This document shows positions 23,224 to 32,237 of a stretch of 56,745 nucleotides of DNA, in pieces. Made by a program: the position numbers and the translations under genes. Each line of letters starts with the position of its first letter. Position 1 is the stretch's first letter. The notes below the pieces were generated by a model. The model was not told the DNA's origin. It made no database searches and was given only the letters and a program-made list of their open reading frames with translations. Origin of the DNA: an uncultured Lachnospiraceae bacterium (GTDB lineage Bacteria; Bacillota; Clostridia; Lachnospirales; Lachnospiraceae); assembly GCA_910585075.1 (NCBI GenBank), contig CAJUED010000015.1:1-56745 (forward strand), written 5' to 3'.

Positions 23224-24858
23224 TTAATGTCCCCGCCGTCCCATAAATTCTATGACAAGCCCTGTAAGACAGGTATCCTCATATTTTGTCCCCGGATAAA
23301 CATCTTCTATCACAAACTCAAAGTGAACATCAACACTGTCCGCCGCTTTAATATCATTAATTGGAAGGGTAAAGTACTGAGGATATAAGGTATCCTCAAG
23401 CTCCAGATAGGCGTAAGGCTGTCCCTCCACATTCATGAGCAGCCGCTTTACACGGCCGTTTTCCTCCCAAAGCTTTTCATTTTTGGCATAGCCGTTTACA
23501 ACACAAATTTCCGTATAGCGCATATATCCGTCAAAAATATCCGGTTCTATGTCTCCCTCATAAAAAAATATGCTTCCGTCCCATTCATATTGATAACTGC
23601 AGCTTGATGTAATGCGGATGCTTTCACCGATACCATATCCCGGCGTCCCTTCCGCCCATGCCGTTTCGCGTCCGGGATAATATCCCGTAAGGTTTTGGGC
23701 GGCATATTTTTCATTCTCCGAGGATAGCTCCGACGAGGCCGAGATTTCATATTTTACGTCACTCATGGCGCAAAATTCACCGCAGGGAATATGCCATTCG
23801 GGGAATCCATAATCAGCTGCGTCATCATCATAAAGAAATGAACAGAAAAGCTCATCATCCGCAGATTCCACATAAAAGAAGGTTTTCACCTCCGGTATCA
23901 GAATAAGGGGTTTCTCTCCATAAAAAATCAGAGGTCTGTTACTGTGAAAATCAGGAATTTCAACTGCCTCAAAGCCGTTTTGTTCCGCATATAATAACAA
24001 ATGTTCTTCATTTTTTATATTCTGACCAGCTTCCTTCACCTTATCGCCTTTACAGCTTTTATAACAGAGATATACTTTGGCGTCACAGTCCGCAAAGACA
24101 TCCCGTCCCAGCAAAACCTCCGCATCAGCAAAATAAATCCCCCACAAATCAGGATTATCCGCAAAGGCTCTGTCACCTGCAAAGAACTTTCTTTCGGCAC
24201 TGTGCCCATTGTCAGGCTTCTTATCCAAAACCACGTTCAAAATACCGCAGCCTTCAAAGCATCCCTCCCCGACAGAAGACACACCATAAGGCAACGACAG
24301 GGCTTTCCAATAATTTCCCAATTCTATATTTTCAAACGCATAGGGGGCTATTTCCGTCACCGGAGTATCCTCCAGTCTGTCCGGAATTGTGAAAAAATAG
24401 CCGCTTTGGGTTATCATCTTTAATTCGTCAGCAAGCTCCTCATCCAAGCTTCCTTGAAGCCCCCTGATAACCACGTACCGCTCTCCTGCATCATTCTCCT
24501 CAATCTCATAGTCATAAAGATCCTCCGGCTGTTTCCTGGTCTTTGCCACCCTATCCATATCTTCGTCATAGGATGTAAGCTTAGAATCCATCAGGGAATC
24601 TGTGTCTAGTCCCTCATATCCGGCGTCAGATTCTGTTCCGGTCTCTTGTTTTTCTCCTGTTTGTATCGTGTTTTGTATCGTGTTTTGTATCGTAGTTTGC
24701 ACCGTGTTTTGTACTGCGTTTTGTGCGGTCTGTCTTCCACCACAGCCGCTACAGCAGAGCACAGCACCAGCCATAATAATGCAGGCTCCGGCGCGGGCCA
24801 TAGACATTACTGGCATTATCTTGTTTTTTCCGCTTTTTATTGCCATAGACAAAATCAA
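23224..24858 (-). CDS. Large secreted lipoprotein with leucine-rich-repeat-like segment, unknown function
   Basis: About 544 residues from a TTG start eight bases after AGGGAG; the predicted transcription start rules out longer starts. The N-terminus has a hydrophobic stretch ACIIMAGAVLCC and a lipobox-like CSGC. It is followed by a Gln/Asn/Thr repeat (QNTIQ-type), an acidic linker, then a BspA-type leucine-rich-repeat segment (VTEIAPYAFENIEL, VGEGCFEGCG, GDRAFADNPDLWGIYF). The rest is a beta-rich domain I do not recognise, ending in a possible carbohydrate- or ligand-binding fold. It is the last of four envelope genes set between rng and rplU. Confidence 0.65.
   Translation of the reverse strand: MILSMAIKSGKNKIMPVMSMARAGACIIMAGAVLCCSGCGGRQTAQNAVQNTVQTTIQNTIQNTIQTGEKQETGTESDAGYEGLDTDSLMDSKLTSYDEDMDRVAKTRKQPEDLYDYEIEENDAGERYVVIRGLQGSLDEELADELKMITQSGYFFTIPDRLEDTPVTEIAPYAFENIELGNYWKALSLPYGVSSVGEGCFEGCGILNVVLDKKPDNGHSAERKFFAGDRAFADNPDLWGIYFADAEVLLGRDVFADCDAKVYLCYKSCKGDKVKEAGQNIKNEEHLLLYAEQNGFEAVEIPDFHSNRPLIFYGEKPLILIPEVKTFFYVESADDELFCSFLYDDDAADYGFPEWHIPCGEFCAMSDVKYEISASSELSSENEKYAAQNLTGYYPGRETAWAEGTPGYGIGESIRITSSCSYQYEWDGSIFFYEGDIEPDIFDGYMRYTEICVVNGYAKNEKLWEENGRVKRLLMNVEGQPYAYLELEDTLYPQYFTLPINDIKAADSVDVHFEFVIEDVYPGTKYEDTCLTGLVIEFMGRRGH
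24660..24731. repeat. Six tandem 12-bp repeats within the lipoprotein gene
   Basis: The unit TTTGTATCGTGT occurs twice exactly, then four times with increasing change. The period of 12 keeps the frame and encodes QN-T-I/V units just after the lipidation site. Such arrays can change copy number in a population. Confidence 0.8.
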
Positions 24859-24927
24859 AATCTTTTCTCCCTTTTTCTTTCCTGACCCTAATCTTTTACC
24901 ACAATGCAACCAAAAGTCAGCTGGTCT

Positions 24928-24957
24928 CTTATAAGTGAACACGCGTTGTTATGTCAA
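24928..24957 (-). promoter_or_regulatory. Promoter of the LRR lipoprotein gene
   Basis: On the minus strand TTGACA and TATAAG are 18 bases apart. TATAACA/TGTTATA arms (24959-24974) flank the -35 on its upstream side and may be an operator. Confidence 0.7.
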
Positions 24958-24974
24958 CTATAACATGTGTTATA

Positions 24975-25179
24975 TTGCATTTTTGTATAATTTTCGGATA
25001 TAAATTTCGACAATTTTCCCACTTTAATTTACACATTTTTTGTTTTGAATGAAATATTAAAATTAGTGTGCTTAATTTTTAGGAGTGCGCTCGTTATTTC
25101 CTGTAATTGTCAGAATATTGATTGCTTCATGCAAGTTATTAAGAGGTTGAAGAATGAATTTATGCTGCTAAAAAGCTCT
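24975..25179. other. AT-rich gap within the envelope gene set
   Basis: No gene is credible here. It separates the lipoprotein gene and its promoter from the next gene, so the four-gene set has at least two transcription units. A plus-strand frame that starts here and runs into the next gene is antisense to it and shows no family features. Confidence 0.45.
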
Positions 25180-26634
25180 CTAATACCCCCAATAATCCAG
25201 TTCAGGATAAAGGCTTCTCACCTCATCATAGCCATTTTGGATGATATGTTCATGTACAAGTGTATCAAACTCATAATAGCGGAGAACCTCATCCCCCTGA
25301 GACTTTGTCTCATATTCAAGCTTTTTCGTAAGCTCATATTCTCCATTTACTATTTCATAAACATTTACATATTCAAAGAATATACCACATCGTCCATGAG
25401 AAATCATCTGTTTTTTTGGAAATTCCAGATAAGACAGCTGGACAGGAAATGATGGATAATATACAAATTCCGTACCATTCCAGATAATGCCGCGATAGTT
25501 ACCCCAGCCTCCGCCGCTTCCCCAGTTACTGCCTGCATGTATCAGTAAATCCTTCTTTCCATCAAAATTAATGTCTTCTCTTTTGATATAATAATCGCCA
25601 AAATTGTTTGAGGTAATCTCGTACCAGGGCACCGTAAAGCGCTGAAGCGGAACCTCCCTCCCTTCCCAGCTCCCTTCCAAAAGGACATAATACTGTTCCC
25701 ACGCCTGATTTTTAACCACAAAGGTGCAACAGGTCAAATCCTCCAGCCTTTCCATACGGATAAAATACAAAAAGCTATCCGCTTTATCCACCTCTCTTTG
25801 TACATATCTTCCCATTTCCTCACCGGCCAGATTAACAAAGGGCTCCATGGATATAGGTTTTACGCTGCCACCATCCTCCTCCGGCAGGAATTTTACTTGA
25901 AGGAAACGGCCGTTGTCCTTATGCTTATTCCAGCTCCATCTCAAGGTATCCGCCAGCTTCGCGGTATCAAAATCATAATCGCTCACCAAAATCGAAGCGC
26001 TGCACTGCGAAAACTGTGAAAAATGCTCCACAAGGTCAGCTGTCTCTTTCGCATCTTTGCATCTGACGGATACGTCCGCATAGGCATACATATCATTCTC
26101 CACCAGTAAATTACCCACCTGTGCATCTTCTTCCAACATCATAAAACAGGCCGGTCCTCTTTCTTTAGAAGCAAATTTCCCTGAAATGCAATGTTCGTCA
26201 CCATCAAATTTACCGCTAAATCGATGCTCATCCGTCCCCAGCATAAACCAATCGGGCAGGTGAAGGTCATTTTGCAAACGATAGGAGGCCTCCGCTGCCG
26301 GTACACCGGGCTCAATCTCTCCGCCGTGGGCCAGCACCCGTCCTAAGACCTCCATTTCATATTCGTTTTCAATTAGATAACTGCCGCCCCGTTTTACAAA
26401 TCCCAGGCTGGTCTTTTCACCTTCCATGCTTTCATACTCCGAAAGTATATCTAGCTGCTCCAGATAATGACTGATATCGGTCTGATAAACCTGCGTCAGA
26501 TTTTCCAGAAGGGCAATCTTTTCCAGCATGTTTTCTTTTTCCCGGCTGCTCTCATACCATCCATATCCCACTATACAGTTGCCTATCAACATTCCCGCTA
26601 AAAAAGTATACAAAATTTTTATTTTCATAATCAT
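25180..26634 (-). CDS. Membrane-anchored extracellular protein with XAC2610/FG-GAP-like end, unknown function
   Basis: About 484 residues, started at the ATG eight bases after AGAGG. One N-terminal helix (ILYTFLAGMLIGNCIVGYGWY) anchors it, followed by a short coiled coil (EKENMLEKIALLENLTQVYQ). The middle part is unrecognised. Near residue 385 IKREDINFDGKKDLLIHAG is a calcium-loop-like segment typical of XAC2610 and FG-GAP-type beta-propeller proteins, followed by a Gly/Trp-rich turn GSNWGSGGGWGNYRG. The protein is predicted to sit outside the cell. It follows the LysM gene by about 40 bases and is probably co-transcribed. Confidence 0.65.
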   Translation of the reverse strand: MIMKIKILYTFLAGMLIGNCIVGYGWYESSREKENMLEKIALLENLTQVYQTDISHYLEQLDILSEYESMEGEKTSLGFVKRGGSYLIENEYEMEVLGRVLAHGGEIEPGVPAAEASYRLQNDLHLPDWFMLGTDEHRFSGKFDGDEHCISGKFASKERGPACFMMLEEDAQVGNLLVENDMYAYADVSVRCKDAKETADLVEHFSQFSQCSASILVSDYDFDTAKLADTLRWSWNKHKDNGRFLQVKFLPEEDGGSVKPISMEPFVNLAGEEMGRYVQREVDKADSFLYFIRMERLEDLTCCTFVVKNQAWEQYYVLLEGSWEGREVPLQRFTVPWYEITSNNFGDYYIKREDINFDGKKDLLIHAGSNWGSGGGWGNYRGIIWNGTEFVYYPSFPVQLSYLEFPKKQMISHGRCGIFFEYVNVYEIVNGEYELTKKLEYETKSQGDEVLRYYEFDTLVHEHIIQNGYDEVRSLYPELDYWGY

Positions 26635-26678
26635 CCACATAGCCTCTTATTGCCTGTAGCTTCGAATGCAAACACTTC

Positions 26679-27764
26679 CTAATTTTCGATACGCCCTCCG
26701 TATTTTCCCTTATCCTCCTCAGATCCGCTTACAGCCTTGATTGCCTTTTCCAGCTTGGACGTAAAGTACTCGTCCACAAAGTAAAAGGCATTGAACATCC
26801 CGGAAAGCTCCCAGGTATTTGAGGGCTCCATACGCATATTGGAATCATTGACTGTAAATTTTTCGGAACTGTTTTCGTCAAAATATTCTTCAAAGGTGGC
26901 CGTCACATATCGCACACAGCCTTCGATATCATAATTATCTTCCGGTGCAAATCCCAGAAATTCCGCCTGTATATGTTCCGTCAGCTTCATTCCCATACAT
27001 ACTCTGTAAACCAGGGACGGATATTCCGGACTTATCTGCCAGGTAAAAGAATACAGATAAATCTCTCCCGCTCCATCCCCCTGATTTTCCATTTTATAAT
27101 GCGCAAAATGCAGGTCAGATACCTGTTCGGAGTATTTCTCGTTCACATATTTCGTAATTTGCTCCCTGCATTTTTCCCAATCCGAAACCGTTTTTCCAAC
27201 ATCCTTTTGCCTGTCCTGAACCAGACAGCCAATCACCCCATCCCCCTGCATAGCAAAATTCGCCCAGGCCTGCCCGGATTGCATATATCCTACCGTCCAG
27301 TCATAAGGCATATCCATAGAATATTCCCCCATCTGAACGCCGCCGCGGCTCCTCTTATCCCACCTAAGGTAAGCGGTTCTTGCGGTTTTCAACCTTATCC
27401 CCGGATAAATCAGGTCCGGATTTGACAAAACATCCAAATTGCAGGCGGCCAAAGACGAATAATTGTGCCCATCTCCCCACAGCTTTTCCGAAATGCTCCA
27501 GAGGCTGTCGCCGGGAAGAACCGTATAATCCGGCCCGGCTTCCTCCAGGATCATATAAGATTTCTCACCCCCAGACGTATTTATGCCCCCAATTCCATAC
27601 CTGGCATCCGAGGGCATTTCATAGGATAAAGGGTATTCCTCCTGCCCATTTGCCAGCACATCCACCGGGCAGAGCACGCAAACCGATAAACTGACTCCCA
27701 GCAAACAGAATAAGACCTGTTTTGGCACACAAAATAAAACCTGTTTTAATATTCGAAATTCCAT
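26679..27764 (-). CDS. LysM-domain secreted protein, unknown function
   Basis: About 361 residues, started at the ATG after AAAGGATGCGGGGGT; the gene overlaps the end of the upstream gene by 19 bases. A signal peptide (VLFCLLGVSLSVCVLCPVDVLA) is followed by a LysM domain at about 80-130 (YTVLPGDSLWSISEKLWGDG to LIYPGIRLK), which should bind peptidoglycan. The C-terminal 200 residues form an unrecognised domain with MPYDWTVGYMQSGQAWANFA near its start. It is one of four envelope genes in a row. Confidence 0.7.
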   Translation of the reverse strand: MEFRILKQVLFCVPKQVLFCLLGVSLSVCVLCPVDVLANGQEEYPLSYEMPSDARYGIGGINTSGGEKSYMILEEAGPDYTVLPGDSLWSISEKLWGDGHNYSSLAACNLDVLSNPDLIYPGIRLKTARTAYLRWDKRSRGGVQMGEYSMDMPYDWTVGYMQSGQAWANFAMQGDGVIGCLVQDRQKDVGKTVSDWEKCREQITKYVNEKYSEQVSDLHFAHYKMENQGDGAGEIYLYSFTWQISPEYPSLVYRVCMGMKLTEHIQAEFLGFAPEDNYDIEGCVRYVTATFEEYFDENSSEKFTVNDSNMRMEPSNTWELSGMFNAFYFVDEYFTSKLEKAIKAVSGSEEDKGKYGGRIEN

Positions 27765-28807
27765 ACCCCCGCATCCTTTCCAAGCCATATATTCTCCTGT
27801 TTATCCTCACAGGGTAAAACCTCGCCTGTGCTTTCCGAGTTATCATATTTCTCCCAGAAATCGCTTTCTTTTCTGAAAGGCTCCACTTCCTCGGCCGTAA
27901 GCTCTGCGCAAAAGCTTCTGTTAATGGGTTTGTAGGTATAAGCCTTGCCCAGAATCGGGTCGAGGGAAACGCCGATTGCAAAATCTCCATCTTCCGTCAC
28001 ATAAAAGAATGGGCGGCAAAAATAATTTTCATTTATCTCCTCATTCTCCTGTAAAAACCAGGATAAGATAAGCTCTATTTCCTCGTCGTCCCCATAATCT
28101 TCCCCTTTTTCATCACTGTACGCCCTGTCCCAGAGTGTGACAAGCTCCTTGTTTATCTCTAAAATATCCGCAAGCTCATAGCTTTCTCCCGTAAGCAAGT
28201 CCAGCGTAAGGGCCCTTTCCGTTCCATTGGTCATCCAGAGCGGATGTCCTGCGGAATAATATTCCTGAAAATCCATGCTTAAAAGATACTGGCTGTGGTA
28301 TGTAACATCACAGTTTACATCACTGCAGAAAACATGAAAAAATTCCTTTTGAAATTCCTTCACTTCATCCGAGGGATTCAGATGCCAATAGTTCACCCTG
28401 TCCATAGCCGTATCAAACATCAGGCCATTTAAAGATTCCTGTATGGACTCCTCAATTCCTTCAAGCTGTGGGTATTCCACCGTAATCACATCCCAATAAT
28501 CATACTGCTCGGAATACTCCACAAAGTACTGTTCCTTCTGTACCGTATAATTCCGATACCCTTTTGAGGGGTCCTGTAACAATAGCAGAAAGCTAATGCC
28601 AAGAGCGGCCAAGGGGATAAGAATCACTACACCCAGTAAAATACACCTGTTCTTTTTCTTTCCTCCATTTTCTTTAGCATCGTTTTCTTTAAAATTGTTT
28701 TTTATTTCCCCATCCGGTGCCACCCACCCCGTCTTGTCCATATCCGCCGTTTCGGAAGCTTTTAATTCGTTTTCCTCTGTGCTTTCCCGTTCTTCAAATT
28801 CCTTCAT
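27746..28807 (-). CDS. DUF3298/DUF4163-type membrane-anchored protein (RsiV/PdaC-like ectodomain)
   Basis: A 353-residue protein with an acidic cytoplasmic N-terminus of about 50 residues, a transmembrane helix (ILLGVVILIPLAALGISFLLLL), and an ectodomain. RALTLDLLTGESYELADILEIN and FYVTEDGDFAIGVSLD match the DUF3298 pattern seen in anti-sigma factor RsiV and in deacetylase PdaC, domains that bind lysozyme or wall material. No sigma factor is encoded next to it, so an anti-sigma role is not supported. It is the first of the four envelope genes. Confidence 0.72.
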   Translation of the reverse strand: MKEFEERESTEENELKASETADMDKTGWVAPDGEIKNNFKENDAKENGGKKKNRCILLGVVILIPLAALGISFLLLLQDPSKGYRNYTVQKEQYFVEYSEQYDYWDVITVEYPQLEGIEESIQESLNGLMFDTAMDRVNYWHLNPSDEVKEFQKEFFHVFCSDVNCDVTYHSQYLLSMDFQEYYSAGHPLWMTNGTERALTLDLLTGESYELADILEINKELVTLWDRAYSDEKGEDYGDDEEIELILSWFLQENEEINENYFCRPFFYVTEDGDFAIGVSLDPILGKAYTYKPINRSFCAELTAEEVEPFRKESDFWEKYDNSESTGEVLPCEDKQENIWLGKDAGVWNFEY

Positions 28808-29330
28808 AAATTCCGCCTTTCATTTCTGTGCTTTCCCGTCTCCGGTCCGTCTGGTATACAATATATAGTTCTTCTACATTGACAATTATATTGTCAATCA
28901 TATTATCCACTGTCTTATCAATTATTATCGGTTTCATTATATCCAAGGAATGCATCATAGTTGTATCATACTTGCATCATTTTCACATCATGTTAAGTTA
29001 TTTACCCAGTCGGTCAATTTGGCCTTTCCGGTATCATGTATTTAACCAAGAGATTGTCTAGATGGGTCAACATCTGATATATGACTATTTTGCTCTCTTT
29101 CTTTGCCCACAAAAAATGCCGCTATGCATTTTTACATTGCGACATTTTTTTGTTCAATATGATGGCTCGCGGAGCGTGACAGACTTTGATAGACAGCCTT
29201 ACGAAGCGGCCCCTGTGTCTGATAACGGCTGAACTTGTGAAGCATGACTTTTGATATGATAAGTTGCTCGTAAAGTCGAAGGTTCTTTTGATAGCAGCCT
29301 CATACAACAAAACTGATATTAAATTGATTT
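28808..29330. other. 523-bp gap between rng and the envelope genes
   Basis: No credible gene. It holds a 9-bp inverted repeat ATTGACAAT/ATTGTCAAT at 28878-28898, a hairpin AAAAAATG/CATTTTTT at 29111-29150, and an imperfect direct repeat (CTTTGATAGACAGCCT near 29185, CTTTTGATAGCAGCCT near 29286). Short frames on both strands have no family features. Confidence 0.5.
28879..28906 (+). promoter_or_regulatory. Orphan plus-strand promoter within a palindrome
   Basis: TTGACA and TATTAT are separated by 16 bases, and the -35 is one arm of the ATTGACAAT inverted repeat. No plus-strand gene follows; a small RNA or a chance match are both possible. The palindrome may instead serve the minus-strand gene at 28807. 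Confidence 0.35.
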
Positions 29331-30527
29331 TTAATTATTAGTAATATAATCCGAAAGTGGTCTTCGCATTTTTTTTCGTGTTATCTCAACTATCCCAAGG
29401 GCTGTCATATCCACCAGCCTTGTCTTTACCTTATCCTCTCTTAAGTATTCATCCAGACAGGCAAGTAATTTCCGGTTGTCCTCATCAGACTCCATATTAA
29501 TGAAATCCACCATAATCATACCTGAATAATTTCGAATACGGAGCTGGCGGGCAACCTCCTTAGCTGCCTCCAGGTTCACCTTCAAATAATAATTGGAAGC
29601 CGGTTTACGGGCCGTTCCTACTGCCTTTCCGGAATTTACATCAATCACCACCATAGCCTCGGTAGGTTCGATAATCAAGTATCCGCCGCCAGGAAGCCAC
29701 ACCTTCCGCCCAAGGGCTTCCTTCAAGTGGGTTTCCAGACTGTACAATTTGGCCAGTGCAATCATGTTATCCTGATACAACCGGACATTTTTCTCCCCGT
29801 CTTGAAATTCCTGCGTCAGCAGCTTATGAATTTCCGGTAAATCAGTCACAATCTCATTATAAGCATCCAGCGGAATATTTTTAATCAGGCTGATAATCTC
29901 AGGTTCCCTGTGATAAAGGCAGGAATAAAGCGTTCTGTACTTATAAACCTGGGTGATGACATCAAATGCGGCTATGAAGGATTCCATTTCCCGGAAAAGC
30001 GGCTCATAGCTTTCCAGGTTTTCCGCATTGGTTCGGATGGTAAAGTGATACCCTCTGCGGCCCTCCACATCCTTCATACGAATCGCATCCCCAATCCGTT
30101 TTTTCTTCTCCTTGTCGAGTTTTCCGGAAAAGGAAATTCCATGTCCAAAATAATCGCATACACAGTACTGTCCTGCCAGACTGAGCCCAGCGGAGGCAGT
30201 GGGCTGCTTGGTCTTTAAAGCTTCCCCCACAATCTGAACTACAATGATATCCCCTTGACGAAGGGCTGAACCTTCCGCTAGCTCCCTGCCCACACATAAA
30301 ATTTCCGCGCTTTTACCAAGAGGAAGAAAAGCCGTTTTCCCTTCTGAAAGGGAAAGGAAAGCGCCATTAATGCCGGGGACAACATCCTTCACCCTTGCCA
30401 GGTAAATATTCCCAAGCATAGATTCCGTTTCAGGTAAGGACGCCGTCTCCATAAGGCAGGGCCTTTTTTCATCAAACAAAGTAAGCAGCAGCCTGCCGCT
30501 TTTTTCAGTAATTACAATTTTTCCCAT
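29331..30527 (-). CDS. rng: Ribonuclease E/G family protein, short form
   Basis: Endoribonuclease of RNA maturation and decay. From MGKIVITEKSG the protein has 398 residues; eight codons upstream is another possible ATG, both with weak ribosome sites. An S1 domain (NIYLARVKDVVPGINGAFLSL) lies at about 35-125. The catalytic metal aspartates are in MVVIDVNSGKAVG and GMIMVDFINME. It ends soon after GIVEITRKKMRRPL, just before the point where the CPxCxG zinc-link motif of RNase E/G should come, so that motif is absent. It normally precedes rplU but is separated here by the envelope genes. Confidence 0.9.
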   Translation of the reverse strand: MGKIVITEKSGRLLLTLFDEKRPCLMETASLPETESMLGNIYLARVKDVVPGINGAFLSLSEGKTAFLPLGKSAEILCVGRELAEGSALRQGDIIVVQIVGEALKTKQPTASAGLSLAGQYCVCDYFGHGISFSGKLDKEKKKRIGDAIRMKDVEGRRGYHFTIRTNAENLESYEPLFREMESFIAAFDVITQVYKYRTLYSCLYHREPEIISLIKNIPLDAYNEIVTDLPEIHKLLTQEFQDGEKNVRLYQDNMIALAKLYSLETHLKEALGRKVWLPGGGYLIIEPTEAMVVIDVNSGKAVGTARKPASNYYLKVNLEAAKEVARQLRIRNYSGMIMVDFINMESDEDNRKLLACLDEYLREDKVKTRLVDMTALGIVEITRKKMRRPLSDYITNN

Positions 30528-30605
30528 TTTATTTTTCCATAATCTATTCATTCGCTGTTTCCGCTGCCTGTAAAAGCGAAAAAGAGAAAACTTTATACAT
30601 CATTT

Positions 30606-32183
30606 CTAATGCATTTCTATTTTTTCTATCAGACAGCTGTGCGGTTTATTTTTTTTATCCTTGTCATAATTCACTCCCACAAGCAGGATTTCACCGCTAT
30701 AGCCCTCCAAAGTCCTGGCGTAGTGTCTGTCTTTTATCTGTTCTATTGCTTCATGCGCCGATTTACCATACTTTAATTCCACAATCATCGCCGGCTTCCC
30801 CACACGTGGCAGAGGTAGAAAAACAACATCCGCAAATCCGTATCCTGTCGGAAACTCCCGAATCAATTTGTAATCTTTTCTTGCACTGTAATAGGCAAGA
30901 CCGATGGCGCAGCCAAGGGAGTTTTCATCATTGTAGGTAAGGATGGAAGCAATCTCCGTGTGGGCTCTGTCCAGTCCTTCCGCGACGCTTTTCTCATTCC
31001 CTGCAAGGGTATCATCCAGAAGTTTTTGCGATGCTTTTAATACATTCATGACTTCCTGCCAGCCGCCCACGCTCATGGCATTTTCAAATTCCCTGATAAT
31101 TTCTTTATTCGGAATATAAGCCTCCTCCGCATCTGAGTCATATGCAAGATACCCTAAATGAATCAATAATGTCAATACATCATCCTTTGTCCTAAAATTA
31201 TGCATATCATTCTGAAAACCAAGTGTATTTACTCCGATTCGTCCGCCGCCAAGCATATGCACGATGTCCGAACGCAATCCGTCAAAATCCATATCCATGT
31301 AAATTTTCAATGCATCATAGGTTTCCGTAGATGTCCAGAAGCTCGATAAATCCTGATGTCTCATTGCTGCTACTACCGACCGCGGATTATAAATATGTTT
31401 AAATTTCCTGAAGCTGTAGCCGTCATACCAGCTGCTGGTTTTGGCAAAATCCATCTGATACTGCTGGCATAAGCTGCGCACTTCTTCCTCCGTAAAGCCG
31501 GTATACTCCTCGAAGACATACTGATTCGTCATTGAATATTCCGTAAACATATTCAATGCGGAATGTGAACCGTATTTCTTGACCGGAAGGATGCCTGTCA
31601 TATAAGCCAGCGCAACATACGGCTGGTCTTTTAAAAGATCGCGCAGAAAGTCAAGGTAACGCTTCTGCGCATCTTCCGCCTCCTGCTTCTCTCGCATAAT
31701 AAAATCCCATTCGTCAATCAGAAAAATAAACTGCCTGCCGGTCGCTGCATAAATATACTCAAGGACGGCCGAAAGATTCGTTTCATCTTCCGGAAAGAAT
31801 TCCCCATACACCTTACGGATTTCAGGAATCACAGCCTGCTCCAGATATTCCGTTACTTCCTGATTTTTGGCCCTGCTGAGGAACCTCTGCATATTGAGGA
31901 AAATCACATCATATTGATTTAAATGCTCCCTGAAGGATGCATGATTTTCTATTTTGAATCCCTTAAATAATTCTCCCGAAACGCAGCCGCAGCCATAATA
32001 AGCCGCCAGCATCTCAAGCGTCATGGATTTGCCGAAACGCCGCGGCCTGCTGACACATATATACTTTTCTCTTGTATTCAGATACTCGTTTGTATACGCT
32101 ATCAGCCCTGTCTTATCCACATATATTTTTGAGCGGATTGACTCCCAAAAGCCTTTATTTCCCGGATTCAGATATATGCCCAT
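30606..32183 (-). CDS. AAA-ATPase-like / PD-(D/E)XK nuclease-like protein
   Basis: A 525-residue protein of the AAA-ATPase-like (PF09820) plus PD-(D/E)XK_9 (DUF1703) family. The N-terminus has YVDKTGLIAY and the variant Walker A RPRRFGKSMTLEML, then IFLIDEWDFIM as Walker B. The C-terminus has the nuclease-like core GYGFADVVFLP and MIVELKYGKSAHEAIEQI with the D...ExK pattern. The family is common and expanded in Bacteroidota and Clostridia, with unknown function; some members are suspected in mobile or defence settings. GGAGG lies six bases before the ATG. Confidence 0.88.
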   Translation of the reverse strand: MGIYLNPGNKGFWESIRSKIYVDKTGLIAYTNEYLNTREKYICVSRPRRFGKSMTLEMLAAYYGCGCVSGELFKGFKIENHASFREHLNQYDVIFLNMQRFLSRAKNQEVTEYLEQAVIPEIRKVYGEFFPEDETNLSAVLEYIYAATGRQFIFLIDEWDFIMREKQEAEDAQKRYLDFLRDLLKDQPYVALAYMTGILPVKKYGSHSALNMFTEYSMTNQYVFEEYTGFTEEEVRSLCQQYQMDFAKTSSWYDGYSFRKFKHIYNPRSVVAAMRHQDLSSFWTSTETYDALKIYMDMDFDGLRSDIVHMLGGGRIGVNTLGFQNDMHNFRTKDDVLTLLIHLGYLAYDSDAEEAYIPNKEIIREFENAMSVGGWQEVMNVLKASQKLLDDTLAGNEKSVAEGLDRAHTEIASILTYNDENSLGCAIGLAYYSARKDYKLIREFPTGYGFADVVFLPLPRVGKPAMIVELKYGKSAHEAIEQIKDRHYARTLEGYSGEILLVGVNYDKDKKNKPHSCLIEKIEMH

Positions 32184-32237
32184 CTCTTACCTCCATCTAC
32201 AATTTTATTGACCGACCTTCCCTTCTGACAAAGACCG

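Noticed and set aside
25045..25452. 135-residue plus-strand frame
   Set aside because: Runs antisense into the XAC2610-like gene and lacks a ribosome site.
27746..28807. Anti-sigma factor with a partner sigma gene
   Set aside because: The ectodomain resembles RsiV, but no ECF sigma factor gene is adjacent.
28828..29061. 77-residue hydrophobic plus-strand frame
   Set aside because: It starts inside the neighbouring minus-strand gene region; its Ile/Leu content follows from AT-rich repeats, and no ribosome site precedes it.
29122..29310. 62-residue minus-strand frame
   Set aside because: No ribosome site, no recognised motif, overlaps a hairpin and direct repeats.
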